A stretch of 64,000 nt of DNA from Blastobasis lacticolella (GCA_905147135.1 LR990049.1:17377428-17441427), one strand, 5' to 3'. Positions 11,965 through 25,410 are shown, counted from the first letter of the stretch. Made by a program: numbers and translations. The notes: generated from the sequence alone by a model not told the origin.

Positions 11965-14900
11965 CTGTCGGGGCAACCAGGTGTAGCATTAGAGAGATCA
12001 CACATCGGAAACATCGCGATGAAACCTGCACATTCAGGCGACTGGATTTGTAAGCCCTTGTAAATTTAACTGGGTTACAAGGAACAATATGTTCCCCTGT
12101 TACAGGGTCTCGGAAGGCAGATGGCAGTCGCTCCACTGTATTTACCTGATCTGTTAAATCCTGGATGATAGTCAAGGCACACCCTAGGCCCTCGCGCAAG
12201 AGCACAACCGGAATATTGAAGCCAAGATGAATATTTTATATTTTTATCAGAAAGAGGGGTCACAACTAAATTGGAGGCCCGGGAATCGAGAGTGTTTAAC
12301 GTCCTATGCTATGCTAATAGTCCCTCACCATTCAGCCGTAGGACGTCCACTACTGTACATATACCTCGCCCTATGCCTTCCACACAGTGGAGTGAAGGTC
12401 GGTAGTGGCTCGATGCGGCAAGCCGAGGATATCAACCAAGGAATCTCAACATGTCTAGAGTACCTACCTATCCTTATAGTTTAAATAAAAAGAGCTATGT
12501 CAATGCTCTTGATCTGTGTTTAGCATAAGGCAATGGTCGCATGACAATGAGAGTGCGACGGGCGGTTTTGAGGTCTCCTATTGGTCGGGCGACGTCCGTC
12601 GCACGACCGTTGCCAATTAGGACAGCGCATATTATGTTGTCAAAGAGATAGATGCTATATTCTACTCTACTAATGAAAGTAATTTCTGGTGAGCGCGATT
12701 CTCCAGCGATATCGCTGCGAGTTCGTTTTTTTGTTCAATTTGACAAGTGCAGTCGATGACAGCCCAGCGAGTAAGACTCTACATCAACATCCCAGCGGCC
12801 ATGGTCCACTTTCCCGCTTCTGCTCCACTTCGCCCGGTTCCCCTCATGTCGTAAGTCGTTGGTTCTTGCATCCGACTCGGCGATGTTAATCTATCGCTGT
12901 GTGTCTCCCGCGGGATCTCTTACCTAACACCGGCAGGTTTAGACGCCTCTGCTGATGTTGAAGTTAAAAGCTGAACTGTGAGAAGGTGCGAAGTAATGCT
13001 GTCATTTCCCTACACTCGCCGGAGGCTGTTTCGCGCTGTTTTCAGCGTTCAACTTCAAATTGTTCAAAGTGATATTCTCGCTACTATCCCGACAAGTACA
13101 GAGAATTATATGTAGATGTGTGATGTAGGCATTTATGAAATTAAATTTTACCTAAAATGTGTTGAACCTACATCACACAACTGGAAATTAAATTTTCAAA
13201 GCTTCGTAACAACTGCAGACATCATGGCATGACGAGATGTCATGGCGGTGCATGAATAGAAATGTAAAGAAATAAAGTATATTTATTCGAGACACGCTGT
13301 TACAAAAACATAGTTATCCATATCCATTTTGTATCATATTTCCATTTGATACTACTACTGTACCACTGTCGCAGTATGTATACTACTGTTTTTTTCTCAA
13401 TATTGTCGTTTCATAATTTAAAGTTTGTTTTTGTCATCCGCTACAAAGACTTTTGATTCAATATTTTCAAGACGCGGTATAAAATCCTAAATTCACTTTA
13501 CAACTGATTATGAGACTAAAATTTAAAGTATAATACAACAACGTCACGTTTTTTTCCCGTACGTGTAGGCAGACCCACATTATTCCACTTACTACGATCC
13601 TGACAAATCACTCTCGCTTATTCCACATTCATCAACCTTTTCATACGTGTTCGTTGGTTTAGTTTTGAAGAGAGTATTATCGCTGGGTTAGTCGCATTCG
13701 CACCAAAACCACTGCGGCGCACAGGCAGTCGGAACTAATGATTGCATTATTAAAAATTTACATCTCTCTCTCTGTACGTTCGTAATTAGCTACTGGAAAT
13801 TCCAGAAATACAGTTCCATTTGTGAGGATTTCCACACCAAGTCGTATCTAAATAGTCGCATCAAGTAACTCCGGTCCATTAACCCTTGTACATGGGACAG
13901 GTCATCCATAAAAATGCGGGCCACACGCTGAAAACGGGACAAATCCCCTTAAGAACGACCATTTCTCATCTTTTTTGTTAAAATCCTTAACATTTCTAGG
14001 GGTCCGTACCGGAAGGGTAAAAAGGAATCGTATTGCTAAGTCCCTGCTGTGTGTCCGTCTGTCTGTCACTGGCCTGTATCTTGGAAACCGTAATACCTTG
14101 TCTTGAAATTCACAGAATATGTGTTACATACATGGCCGGAACAGAAAATCAAGGAGAGGAAGTGGGGGGGCATACAGAAACGTGTTGTTTCGATTTATTT
14201 TAATATTTCGCCTTCGTCATTACGGTAGTTAACGTGATACGTGCTAGCAGATAATACTAAAATACAACAACAAAATACACTTAAACTAAAAGCAGAACAA
14301 GTTTGAGTCGGACGCGCATTTCAAGGTTTCGAAGTAAATGAATTTACGAATTACTTGTTACTCTGACATAAAAATCCTGTGGCAAACCTAAGAATATTTT
14401 ATGATACCTTTGTACGAAACCCTTAAAGCGCACACTCAGAAGCCGGGATGATGACGATGACATTCGAAACCCTTCTCATGCGATTCGAGATCGAGTCGCA
14501 CTTGACGGTTTTTTATCTGTCACCGCTAACGAAAATGTCGTAGGGCGCTTGTTTGTGTCGTGGAAAACTTATTTGTTATTTTGTAAATAAAGGGAACGTT
14601 CGCCGTTCCTTTCTTTCTTTCTAGCTATTCGTTTTATGAAATAAAGAAAGAATGAAAACACTTATTAGGTACACATGGACACCTCTCACACCACGACACA
14701 ACAATATCGGTTTCGGTACAATACAATAATGAAGGGTGGTTCCTGAAGTTGCTGTGTATGAAGCTTTGTGGAATCAGGTAGCAGGAATAGGGAGCGAGAA
14801 GTCGGCGAAAGCCCCGATCGGAATAACAAGCGCCAAGGCAGGCCGGGGAGATGAAATTGGCCGAGTTTAGTATTCTCTCTGTACAGTCGCCGTGACAGGA

Positions 14901-17900
14901 AAGGAAAAATACATCGGCACTGGATTAAGGCAAAGGGGTTTTGGATACCCGATAGAAAGTTTTTTGGTGCCCTTAGGGACCAATTAAGTACAGCGGGGAA
15001 TACAAGCCGGAATGTAAATTGGGTGGATTCGGTTTGCTTAAAGTAATGGCTGAGCGCTGGTGTTAATTGTGTTCGTGTTCTTTACTGATTCTCGAATAAT
15101 CGGGTTAGAGGTCTTGTGGTAGCGAGTGGAAAGTTAATAAAAATTTACATCAAATAACAAAGGAAGTTTAAAATTGAAAAATTACAATAATGGACAATTA
15201 ACATACTTATATTAGACTAGCCACTCGGAGCTCTGTAAACATTTAACTTTCCCGCGGGACCGTATTATTTTCCCGGGATAAAATGTAGTCTATGTCACTC
15301 GGGAATAACATAGGTAGGTACCTATTAGTGAAAGAATTTTTGAAATCGATCCGGTACCGTTTGAGTAATTACAAACAAAAACACAAAACTTCTCTTTAAA
15401 CTATTAGTTCAGACTACGTGCACCGTTTAGCTCAAGGTCAAGGCGGACCCTGACCCCTCGTGCGCGAGAGCACAACCGGGTAAATTAACGCCAAGATGAC
15501 GTACGCCGTCCGGCTGTACAGTGGTAAAACCGAACAGAAGTAAGACAGAACACTCCCAGTCCCCTCTTGAAATGACGTTCTCAACGCCTCATTACACAAT
15601 ATGTGTACAATAAAAAGAGTACAGGACTTCCTCGCAGAGGCATTGAAAAGTGTTCCTCTATTAATGAATACAACTCCCACAATGACAAATAAAAGAAGCC
15701 CCGAGACAGGAAAGGAATTAAAAGGTCCCTTCATTAAAATGCATCGTAAAAGTGCTCGCTGCCAACTCGGTTTATCCACAAGGATCTGCGCTGAATGGCT
15801 AGCTTTCATCATTGTATCTAAAGCTTTTATCTAATAGGACTCGTAAATATTCCTTACTTAATTAATTACCCTTAAATTGACAAGTTTTAAATCGCGACAT
15901 TGCGAAATGCTTTGGATCCGATGAAACTTCAAGCAGCGCTTCTGCCTCCCGATTTGTTGTAAGCAATTACTTTAGCGTTACCGGTACTTACTGCGTCATT
16001 AAATCAGCACACTATAAGTCCACCGCTGGACTAGAGCCTCTTTCACATTAGTGGAGGGGTTTGCCATTATATCCACGCTTGCCAGGCGGGTTGAAGATCG
16101 CAGTGTTAAAGAAATAGAAAACACTGCTTCCCTATTTTATACCCGGATCTATAGAGGTAACTTATTCTCTATTACTTATTAAGAATTACAATTTCTAAAG
16201 ACTAAAGACTACCAATCACTGAGTAGTAGGTACCTACGATAGATCCATACAAACAAACAAGCCGATCTTTAGCCCTCTTCAAACAAAAACAACAAGTAAA
16301 GTACCTACATATGAACTGCATTTCATAATTATTCACACGAGCACTATTCGCACAACAACGCACTACATTACAGAGCGATTAAAACCGCTCCGAGCGATAT
16401 GCATCGATCGAAACTGCCCGCGGCTCGTTCGCTCGCATTAGCGCGACACGTCCAGCCTCAAAATAGGGCTGTCCGTGTCCAGTCATTAGTGAAAATTAGG
16501 GCGGCTAAGCTCCGCGGGACACATTATAAAATTTATCCGAGACAAGTTGTGGACATTATCCCGGAATTAGGCCCCGATTGTGTGGGAAGGCGTCTCTCGT
16601 CTCGCTCGTCGTTACTGTTATGATATAATTTAAAACGCCATTGTTGACGAAGCGATCGTGCACTCATAAAATTATAACGAGGGGACAAAGGGTGAAGGGT
16701 GCAACGCAACACGTGTCGGATGGGATCCGCTATTATCAGCCGGGCTAATGTCGCCCGGGTGGTATTTTAATGATTTCACGCAGGTTGGATGTGCGGCTGG
16801 GGCTGCGAGTTCATTATTTATTTACTTAAGCTTGTTCTTAAGTAGATACAGGGATTGCTCTGGGTAAAGCCAGAGGTATTGCGGTGGGTACTAATGAGTG
16901 TAGGCATTAATTAGCAAGTTAAATAAATTATATAAATATAAGTAGTTTTTGTTAGAACTGTGTTGAAATCGGTTATAGGTACTCGCAGATACCGCGTTCC
17001 CGTGAAACCTATGTTGCATATCGCGATAATAATGATACCTACGAGTAGCTTATCTTTTAAGTTCTGTGCAATAAATCTTCAACACTGAAAAACAGAATTT
17101 AGTATATTTAGCGATCCATCCAAAAATCCATTTAATTACTAAACATCAAATAAATTAGATACCTACATGTTTAGATACAAGATTTACAACTCTTTCTTAA
17201 TTTGATATAACAATGTTTTTATTTAACAAATAATTAAATTACGGGTTCCCGGGACTAATTCGCTGCCTAGCGGAGGTATCCCCATAAGACTGGCGGCGTT
17301 ACCTCTCTGAATTGTCAGACTTTAATTAATTAATTAAAATAATGTTTCCAACAGTAATTCTATTCTGACGTCGCTGTCGTCACTTTACTGTAATACTGTA
17401 TAACATTTTAACAAAACAGTTATCGTGTGTAAATCGCGCGTGTTCCCGAAGCACCCAATTTCCTCAAGTAGACGGAATAAAATCAGACCGTTACCGTTCG
17501 AACAAAAAAGTATTCGACGAGTTGAAAAAACGCATACTTTCGCCTCGCAGCCGCCGACCCTCAGAGAAAAAACACCAGATAATTGTGAACATCTGCACGT
17601 TACTGGCCCGGCGGTTACTCATCCTATCAAAGCGGGAATAAATTACTCTACGATGGCGGAGAGTTAATTGGCCTCCGGGCAACCCTAGTCGAGACCTTGC
17701 ACCTTGCCCACGGAATGAAATTAAAAAAGGAACAGGTAGAAAGAATGGACAGGCGACACATGTAGTGCACTCATACGAGTTTTTGTTTTGCGTAGGTATC
17801 GGCAAAACTTGTTTTCGGCATAATTACTTTCGCGTAACGCAGGTACCTACAGCTTTATTTATTTGCGTGTGTACAACGCTGATAGGGGCTTATGGGAAAT

Positions 17901-19464
17901 AATACGGGGTGAACCGAGAAAACCGTTAACCTTGGCTCGAATGCTCCTTTTATTGGCTCACGTCTGAGGAAGCGGCGTATGAGGGATACTAACGGCTATT
18001 ATCGTAAATCCCTCGGATTCGGACGGATACGGAATCCATCCCCAAGTTTTCCGCTAGAGCAGACCAAATTGAATCGAGTTTTTTACGTTTTTAGCTGAGC
18101 AATCTCGCTAACTGTTCAAGTTGGCAAGTTTATCGGGAAAGTCGTGGTAGAGTGATCGTTTATTCAAATAGAACCCGAATAAAACGTTGGATTGGATTGA
18201 GAGGCCGGAGCAGGTGTAGCCAGCACTTGACCCGATTGACACCCTTATTAATGTCAGCCGGCCGGCCGCATTGCCAAGATTAAATTGCCTCCTCGCCGAG
18301 ACCCGAAAGGATACTGTTTATTACTCGATTAATTGTTGTTGCCTCAGTCAGTAACAAGAACAGTCATTGCGAGTCACACACGAGTGCGTGCGAGTCATTT
18401 AAACTTTTAATGGAGCTTACGTGAAATATTGGGCTAATTAATTAAAGGTTTATGTACGCCATGACATTAGAATTATATTTTCCGAATTTTAGACGTAACA
18501 AATATTTCGCAGCAGGTGGAGGCTGGATGCGGTAGGCCGAGGTCCTGATATTTTACGACTCATTGGCCAAGCATATTTATTATTTATTTTGTTTTATTTA
18601 ATTGGCGGTGGCCAGTCCAGCAGTGGAATAATAAAGCCAGTTATTTTTACAGAAGTACTTGGCCATGTGGTGTCCGGCAGAGTAAAATAGCACCAACCCC
18701 TTACACTCATGGGTGTCGTACAAGGCGACTAATGTTTTCGAGGCAAAAGATCAAGAGTCTCCGTAGTCTGGAAAATGGGCAGCAGCATTTCCATTGTTAT
18801 ATTTAAACACTGCGATCTCCAACCCGCCTGCCAAGCGTGGAGATTATGGCAATAACCTCCTCTTTCGTGGGAGAGGCCCTAAGTCCTGCAGTGGACTGTT
18901 ACGGGCTGTGATGATGACCTAAGTACTTACTTAGGAATCTATGTAGATACATACATACTAAAGTACCAAATTATTTAGATAGGTAGATACTGTTATGAAG
19001 TCTTACGTAACTAAGGTAGACAAGCTAAATACACCCGTACCAACATAAATCTATGTCACAACCAAACCAAAACAAACAGCCGGCGCACCGAACACGTCAC
19101 AAGTTGTCAATAAACCCAACAATAGCTCACCCGAAATGTTGGCGAAGCACAATGTGAGCGTCGCGATGGCACATCCGGAGGCGAGCGCCGTGGAGAGCAG
19201 CACGGCCGAGGCAGATGCGCCGACGCCGGCCCCACCTGCCGCGCCGCACACTATGAACACGTACAGGAACGAGGCAGCGCACTCAGCCACCACGGCCTTC
19301 CAAAGAGACAGGGTCCGAACCTCCAGCCTGGCCGGCACGCGACCCGAGAGCACATGATTCGCCTCATTATTGGAATTATTCCGCAAACACTCCAATTTCT
19401 CGAACAAAGTCACTATGTGCTGCTCCAGATTGTCGTCCGGTATGTTGAATGTTTGTTCACCCAT
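11838..19464 (-). CDS. bib: Neurogenic protein big brain (aquaporin family), first two coding exons; gene continues left of window
   Basis: Two exons on the minus strand join in phase: 19464-19131 (334 nt) and 11964-11838 (127 nt), 153 complete codons. The N-terminus has the bib-type VTLFEKLE segment, then RVPARLEVRTLSLWKAVVAE, a first membrane helix (CAASFLYVFIVCGAA) and a second (LLSTALASGCAIATL). The splice recreates NISGAHVNPAVS, which contains the first aquaporin NPA pore motif. The third helix region follows (RAALYVAAQCGGAIAGAAAIYG). In flies, bib is a MIP-family membrane protein needed for Notch-dependent lateral inhibition, and its role as a water channel is uncertain. Exons for the later helices and the second NPA were not found from 1 to 11837, so they probably lie left of the window or were missed. 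Intron 1 is 7.2 kb. Confidence 0.9.
12007..12230 (+). mobile_element. SINE family A, body and tail without head
   Basis: It contains CATCGCGATGAAACCTGCAC, the CAGTCGCTCCACTGTATTTA block and the terminal GCCAAGATGA shared with the other family A copies. A short unrelated stretch interrupts it near 12050-12090. It lies in bib intron 1, 42 bp from exon 2. Confidence 0.8.
12530..12618. mobile_element. Short MITE-like element with GGCAAYGGTCG ends
   Basis: The left end GGCAATGGTCGCATGAC and the right end GCACGACCGTTGCC are inverted copies, with further GTGCGACGG/CCGTCGCAC pairing inside. At about 90 bp it lacks coding capacity. Confidence 0.5.
13117..13179. repeat. 13-bp inverted repeat with 37-nt spacer
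   Basis: TGTGTGATGTAGG at 13117-13129 is the exact complement of 13167-13179. It could be a small MITE remnant in bib intron 1. Confidence 0.5.
15262..15385 (+). mobile_element. Old RTE-like retroelement 3' fragment
   Basis: It carries the phrases GTCTATGTCACTCGGGAATA, GTGAAAGAATTTTTGAAATC and CAAACAAAAACACAAAA, also present in diverged form at 62090-62215. The order resembles RTE-type 3' ends known from Lepidoptera. The family assignment is from memory and tentative. Confidence 0.5.
15428..15499 (+). mobile_element. SINE family A, 3' tail only
   Basis: CAAGGTCAAGGCGGACCCTG, CTCGTGCGCGAGAGCACAAC and ACGCCAAGATGACG match the family A tail. The rest of the SINE is missing. Confidence 0.75.
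16360..18560. other. Repeat-poor part of bib intron 1, possible regulatory DNA
   Basis: Apart from short homopolymers I see none of the repeat families that fill neighbouring DNA. There are homeodomain-like TTAATTAATTAA runs near 17322 and 18434 and several GC-balanced blocks. No coding exon was recognised; frames at 16399-16623, 17425-17667 and 17491-17805 look random. A cis-regulatory role is only inference from the lack of repeats. Confidence 0.3.
18667..18916 (+). repeat. Interspersed repeat E, copy 1
   Basis: This is homologous to 25191-25410. Shared phrases are GTGTCCGGCAGAGTAAAATA, ATGGGTGTCGTACAAGG, GAAAATGGGCAGCAGCATTT and AAGTCCTGCAGTGGACTGTT. Shorter related pieces occur near 34640-34700 and 32645. 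The 3' module resembles lepidopteran LINE or SINE ends. Confidence 0.7.
19131..19464 (-). CDS. bib: bib coding exon 1
   Basis: ATG at 19464-19462 begins MGEQTFNIPDDN. The exon ends in phase 1 after the first G of a Gly codon, with donor GTGAGC at 19130-19125. The AT-rich leader and the bib-like VTLFEKLE at residues 19-26 support this start. Confidence 0.9.
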
Positions 19465-19860
19465 TTTCTCAATTCCAAATTAGATTTTTATGAATAAAAA
19501 CTCAAGCACATCTTTTTTTTAACAAAATATTCGAAACCAATTCAAATTTGAATTCGAAAAGCGCGCGAAAGGGCTTCCCGTATCGGCAGCGGCGCGGGAA
19601 GGGCGCGAGCGCGACACTACCGCCTGTTCCGAAGTGAACGGGCTGTGTGAATGGACGGAGCCACGAGGCTGAATGGTGCGGGGGCGACTTCCCGCCACCC
19701 TCCCGCCCCCAACACTTGTTACTCGCCCCGCTCGCGACCCCGGGACCAGGGACCTGCATTTTCAGCGGGGGCGTAATCGTATCGGCAACTACTCGACTGC
19801 AGCATCACAACTTGCAGTCAGCAGTGTGCAATGCAGTTTTTAGAACGCTAGGGTAAGCAA
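19465..19860 (-). promoter_or_regulatory. Probable bib 5' UTR and promoter region
   Basis: A distinctly GC- and CpG-rich block (about 19560-19760) lies directly upstream of the bib ATG in otherwise AT-rich DNA, as expected of a developmental gene promoter and leader. No TATA box or clear initiator could be fixed, and the transcription start is unknown. Confidence 0.4.
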
Positions 19861-22780
19861 TTTTTTTTGACTACAAATTTTCTTTAAAGCTACATAGAAC
19901 TTTAAATACATAGACCTTATCTTACCTACCACACTGAATGCTTCTATGGATTCTGATAAAGTGTCTACAAAAGTATATGTACCTACCTACCACCTACCTT
20001 AAATTGATTTCAAACAATTTATTCTCCCTGACAATTTTAATAAAACTTTTTCATTCTTTGAAACCTCCCAAGTAAGTTTAATAAACGAAATACCGAATGT
20101 TATCTTGAAAGCAATTAGACGAATATTAGATATTTGGGCTTCGACTACAAGCTTCACAGACTCACTTTTACCTAAAATCACAGAAATCATTTATGTGCCT
20201 AAAATACGAAAATACGAAGAATAATTGAAATTACTTTACAGAACAAAATCCAAGACATTTCGGGGGAAGATATGAATTTCGGTTCCAATCTTCCCCTAAT
20301 TTTTGATTTCGGTATTATTAATATTTCCATTTGTTGCATGGTGGGCGACATTCGGGAGACAATGGAAATTAATACACGGTTCATTATTTTTTGTACTATA
20401 AACTTTCGAAAGTTTGATGGTAATGATGATGAAATGACGGTGTATAATAAACTAAAGCAGATGGCGTTGAGATGAGAGATAAACTGCGATTTCGTTGGTA
20501 ATATCAGTATTTGCACTTAGTGCCGAACAGATACCTTACCTCCCTAAATTCTGGCAATATATTTTATTTTATTACGTTCCGTTCCAGATCGGTTAGGTAC
20601 TTTATAGGTAACGGATGGGTAAATATAATCCACCTTAAGGTTTTTATTTCTTGTGTGCAAAGTGATTGGTGGAACCTAAGGGTGGAACATTACACAAAAA
20701 AATGATTGCAGCACGCGACGGTGAAAGTGAAGATCTGTCTAATATGTAGAATGAATCTAATTTGTGTTATGTACCAATATTTGCATCATTGTCATAGGTT
20801 TGCTTTGCAATTTGCACAAATCCCAAGTCATGATAATGTGGCTTTCTAAATAATTAAAAAAGTCCTTCGGACAAGTACCATGCACCACAAACATTTCATA
20901 AAATACATTGGCAAGATTCACAAGCTCATAAGTTCATAACTATCAAAAAGTTGTCAGACGTCATGAAGAAACAAGCCCCTGTCTGTCTCTACTAACTCTA
21001 CATTTCTTGTTTAGCCGTTTCAATAGAACACATTTGGCTGCGTTCAGTGTTCACCCGATAGTCCAGGCGAAAACCGAGAGTGTGTTGCTCGGAATTTAAA
21101 AAAGCGTGTGAAGAAGTTAAAGAGATTTTTAGGCTTTATTTTGTGATAGACCATATTCCCGTAAAAGGCACTGATTTCGAGATATTTACAACAACAAAAT
21201 AGAGACCTTGGCACGGCCTCACCAAAAGCTCCATCGCTACGGGTTGGGGCTACTTTAAGTAATGAGGACATATAACACAGGTACATAATAAACAAGAACT
21301 AGCTTGTTGGGAATTTGTCCGACCTAGCATTTGTATTCCGCCTGGGCTACTCGTACGATGGTGTGCGCTGACTTCGGATTTTATTAGGATTCTAAAGCAC
21401 TGTAATGGGGGAATAAGTCGCTATTGCCAGTTTATTTTAGAGGATTCTTCATAAGCCCGAAATCCGCATGTAGGCTGGCATACACCTTTGTTCCTTGAAG
21501 ATACGATGGCCAGTTAAACTCCTCTAGCGGTCGACTTCTGCTTACTGCTTTCTAAGAACCTGGCATGTCGCTTGCAAAATGTAGAGTTACTCTACATTTT
21601 GTCGACATTTTATTAAATGCAACGATAGTACAAATAAACGTCGTTGGAGCGGGGCTCCGACTCATAAGCCAGAGATCCCAGGGTCGAATCCCGAACGTAG
21701 GAGAGAAACAGATATATGTTTCGCGAAACGTAAAATAGGACCACGGTAAGTCCGAATCAACTGACAGTAGTACCAATTATAAAGTGTGGATATGGCAATA
21801 ATCTGGGGATAAGCTGTCCTTGTCAGTCCTTCTCGTAAACATTCAGGTATTTGGTAACGATTAGCTTGCACTTTTGTCTAAATTATTAATCATGCTGAAA
21901 ATTATCTTCCGCACTTCCTTAATAATAGTTTTGCCCATTATTTAATAATATTTTTCTTAACTTACGAAAATAAACAGTCCTACAAAAATTAATTTGTTTA
22001 TTATGACTTTTATGAATGACGTTCTATGACGGATAAAAAACTTGGCCTAAGTTGCCATACAGTTTTTTTTTAATATGCGATTCGAACTTAGCGTGGTCTT
22101 ATTATTTGCAGTTATTGTATTATGCAGAGCGACGTCACCTAACCATAGCCTCCTTCATCTTACCATCTGACACTAAACAAACGTAATATGTCAATAAGTC
22201 AAGGGTCGCCAGGTTTCGCTAATCGGCCTAACAGTAGTGTTTATTGTGCATCGGGTGCATGTATCGAATGGCACGCCTGATGTGCACATGTACCCTCACC
22301 TTAACCCAGGTTATTTTTCGCGAACTCATTTCACCACCGAAAGACTCTGGCTTCACCACACTTCTACTTACTGGGTTCTTCACACTGGCTTTCGAGGGCA
22401 AGTAGTGGTTTTAGCCGGTAAGCGTCCGGCACTACCTGGGTCCCAGGTGTCCATGACGGATTTCCCCTGACTACCTATTAAACAAAGAAAACAACTGCCG
22501 GTCTAGCCATCTTTGACAGCCCCGCTTGCGTGATACGTATATGGTAGAAAATTGACAGGTCGAAGTTCGACTACTTCTACCAACATCTACATTGACTCTG
22601 ATTGTGTAGGATCATCCGCCAATCCGCCTCCTTTATACACCGAAAGTACGTGAATTGTGTATGGACCAAGAATTTCTTCCACAAACAGCTTATGTCAGAT
22701 AACGTTAGCTTATGTCAAATCCCATAAATTTTTTCTACCACAAACGATTGTAGATTAACGAAACCTCTTGGCTAAGGCCG
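19861..22780. other. Intergenic DNA between bib and Cul4, no gene seen
   Basis: AT-rich sequence with only random-looking frames. A tRNA-like SINE head is listed at 21638-21712. Near 22395-22470 lies a fragment with TTTTAGCCGGTAAGCGTCCG, which looks like an old repeat. Confidence 0.5.
21638..21712 (+). mobile_element. tRNA-Met-like SINE head (third SINE type, tentative)
   Basis: GTTGGAGCGGGGCTCCGACT, CTCATAAGCCAGAGATC and AGGGTCGAATCCC resemble box A, a CAT anticodon loop and box B. The acceptor stem does not pair properly, and a nontypical body follows, so this is a SINE or tRNA pseudogene rather than a tRNA gene. Confidence 0.4.
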
Positions 22781-24411
22781 CAGTAGTGTTTACTGCCATC
22801 CGTCGTGTACTATAGCTACTACCAGCCGCGTCCCGCGGCCACGGTCCAGCCCTTGGAGCTTCCGTAGAGCTCAGCAAGCTCACCCTGAGCATGGAACAAG
22901 CTGTTGGCAAGAAGTTCTCGCGCAGGTTGGTGATGCACTCGGTGGGCGTGGATTGATGTCGACGGACACAGGGGACTCAGGCACGAGCAGCAGTGGCTGC
23001 TGTTGCTCCTGCCCACATTCTCCCTATCCGGCTGCGATCGGCAGCGGCACCGCCCGTAATACTTACTGCCTATATACAACAAAAGACATACAAACAAACC
23101 ATACGTAAACATATTAAACATTACCAAATATTAGAACTAGCACGCACGCTACATCTTCGACCTCATCGTCACCATCAGGTGAGTTGAGGTCAAATGCAAT
23201 CCTATTCTTGCATTTGAAGCAGGTTTATTCTTTTTACAATAGGGGTTACCGGCACACAATTTATTACCGTATAAGGCCGCCTTTGCGAACACATAATTTT
23301 TTTTTCCTATTCTTTATAACTTTTGTGTGTGCAATAAATAGCTTTTACTTACTTACTTACAATAATTATCGATCGTGTATCTTCCGCTTACTATCGCGCA
23401 CCCGCTGCACCGCCGCCAGCGAGTAACCTCAGCCGTTTTGAAGTTCACATAGAGGTTCAGTGCTGGTCGGCGACGCATCGGCGGGCGTGGGTTGATGTCG
23501 GCGGACAGGGGCAACACAGGCACCAGCATCAGTGCCTACTTATGCTCCTGTCCACATTCTCCCCATCCGCAGATACCAAATGGCGATATTTGCTGTCTTG
23601 GAGAAAATAGTACCACACAACTTTTGACAACAAATATTTCGCACAAAAATTTACCTTCAATAAGTTAGTTTCAGAAGATTAAAACTAAAAGAACACGCAT
23701 AATCGCATCATGCGATTGAAGTTACGAGGTGCCGCCCCCGCTCCTATCTCATTAAAAGTGAAAAGCTTTATCTACGCCCGCACTAGAATCAGTTCAGCAT
23801 CAGAAGTTCAGCATTATCATCCGAGCGGTCAATCCCGGCTTCTGCCAGCTTTTTTATATACCCCTAAGGTGGCAAACATAGACATCAATGGTGGTAGCAA
23901 ACAAACTTACGGCCTGGCTGATGGAAAGCAGTCCCGCAGCCTACGGACGTTTGCAATACCAGGGTCACCACCTGTTCCGCTTTCCTGCTCGTTCTTTTTT
24001 CTCTAAAGTACATAAGTATATTGCTTACATATACAGCACAATTATCTACATACATACATAAAGCTCACGCATATGTCCTACAGCTGGGGTAGTCAGAGAC
24101 TATGGACCGCCACTATGCTCGGTCCTGACTTAACTCTTTTCATACATCTCCTTTTATTCTTGCCACTTCGGACCCTAGCTTTTCAATTTTTTATTGGGAA
24201 ATGGGGAATGTTTTTCAGGGTCGTCCTCTTATGGTGGTGATGGTGATGGTGGAAGCGTCGTCATCCGCACACACAAGCGATAGGCTAGCCCTGTCGCTAT
24301 TGTGTCTACGCAGCGAGTAATGGACGAACAGGTAGCTTGTCAACCCGTCACCATGGCTACTGGTTTGTCCTGTTACCCACGAAACTGTAGCTCTTCTCTT
24401 CTCTGTAGATA

Positions 24412-24544
24412 ATAAATAAATAAATAGAACACCCAGACCCGTAACAGAAATTAAAATTCATCATTTCAATTTCTGCCCGGCCGGGAATCGAACCCTCTTG
24501 CGTGGCAGACCGACATGTTGACCACTGAACCACTCAGGTCGTCA
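24412..24544 (-). mobile_element. SINE family B (tRNA-Gly-derived), head and body
   Basis: Read on the minus strand, the head has GTGGTCAACATG, CTGCCACGC, then a shortened box B region and CCCGGCCGGGCAGAAATTG. The body GTTACGGGTCTGGGTGTTC follows. The distal part present in other copies is missing. Confidence 0.8.
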
Positions 24545-25190
24545 AAGATGGTTGTAGTTTGTGCAAAGATGCGTGAACTGCACAGCTTTCTCACATCCTG
24601 CGCGTTCGCGCACCCTCGCAATGAAAGCGAGAACGTAGTGCGCGTTCACGCATCCTTTACACACGCCCTCTTGCACCCGACACGCCGCGTCCCGCACTTC
24701 TAGTGGTGGAGCTTCTCGCATGTCGGTGACGCACTCGGCCGGCGTGGGTTGATATCGGCGAACAGGCACGAGCAGCAGTGGCTGCTGTTGCTCCTGCCCA
24801 CATTCTCCTCATCCGCCCGCGCAGTAACGAGTCCTACACCCCAGTGATATAAAATGGCGATATTCGCTGTCTAGGAGGAAATCATGTCATGCAACATTTG
24901 ATAAAACAAATAGGTAGTACTTACGCACTTTTAACAAATGGAAACAAAATAACATTACTATATTTAGTAAACAACGTTACTTAGGTAGTAGATGCAGAAA
25001 ATGTATTATGTAGAATGCTTTTTCTACGCCCATTCTGTAATAAACGTTATTGCAGGTGTAGGCAGTGATGGAATAGATGGTCTCGGTGATGGTGGAGTCT
25101 TCATCTGCCGAAGCTGCAAAGATGTAACAGGCCGCCGACGGCGGGTAGCCTCTGTCCTTGAAATTCATTTAGACGCTGTGTGCGACGGGT

Positions 25191-25410
25191 GTGGTGTCCG
25201 ACAGAGTAAAATAGCACCAACCCCTAATATTTATGGGTGTCGTACAAGGCTAGACGCCTTTTGAGGCAAAAGATTTAAGGGTGTCCGTAGGCTGGAAAAT
25301 GGGCAGCAGCATTTTCCTGCTGCCTGCTAAGCGTGGAGATTATAACAATAACCCCCCCTTTCGTCCGAGAGGCCTTAAGTCCTGCAGTGGACTGTTATGG
25401 GATGTGATGA
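25191..25410 (+). repeat. Interspersed repeat E, copy 2
   Basis: Same family and orientation as 18667-18916. It lies inside the degenerate cluster at 22.8-25.7 kb. Confidence 0.7.

Larger units (their letters stand above)
12619..15427. other. bib intron 1 section with old repeats
   Basis: No exon seen. Around 13998-14100 lies a remnant of the common insect repeat containing GGGGTCCGTACC, TGTGTCCGTCTGTCTGTCAC and CTGTATCTTGGAAACCGT. Other parts hold nothing recognisable. Confidence 0.5.
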
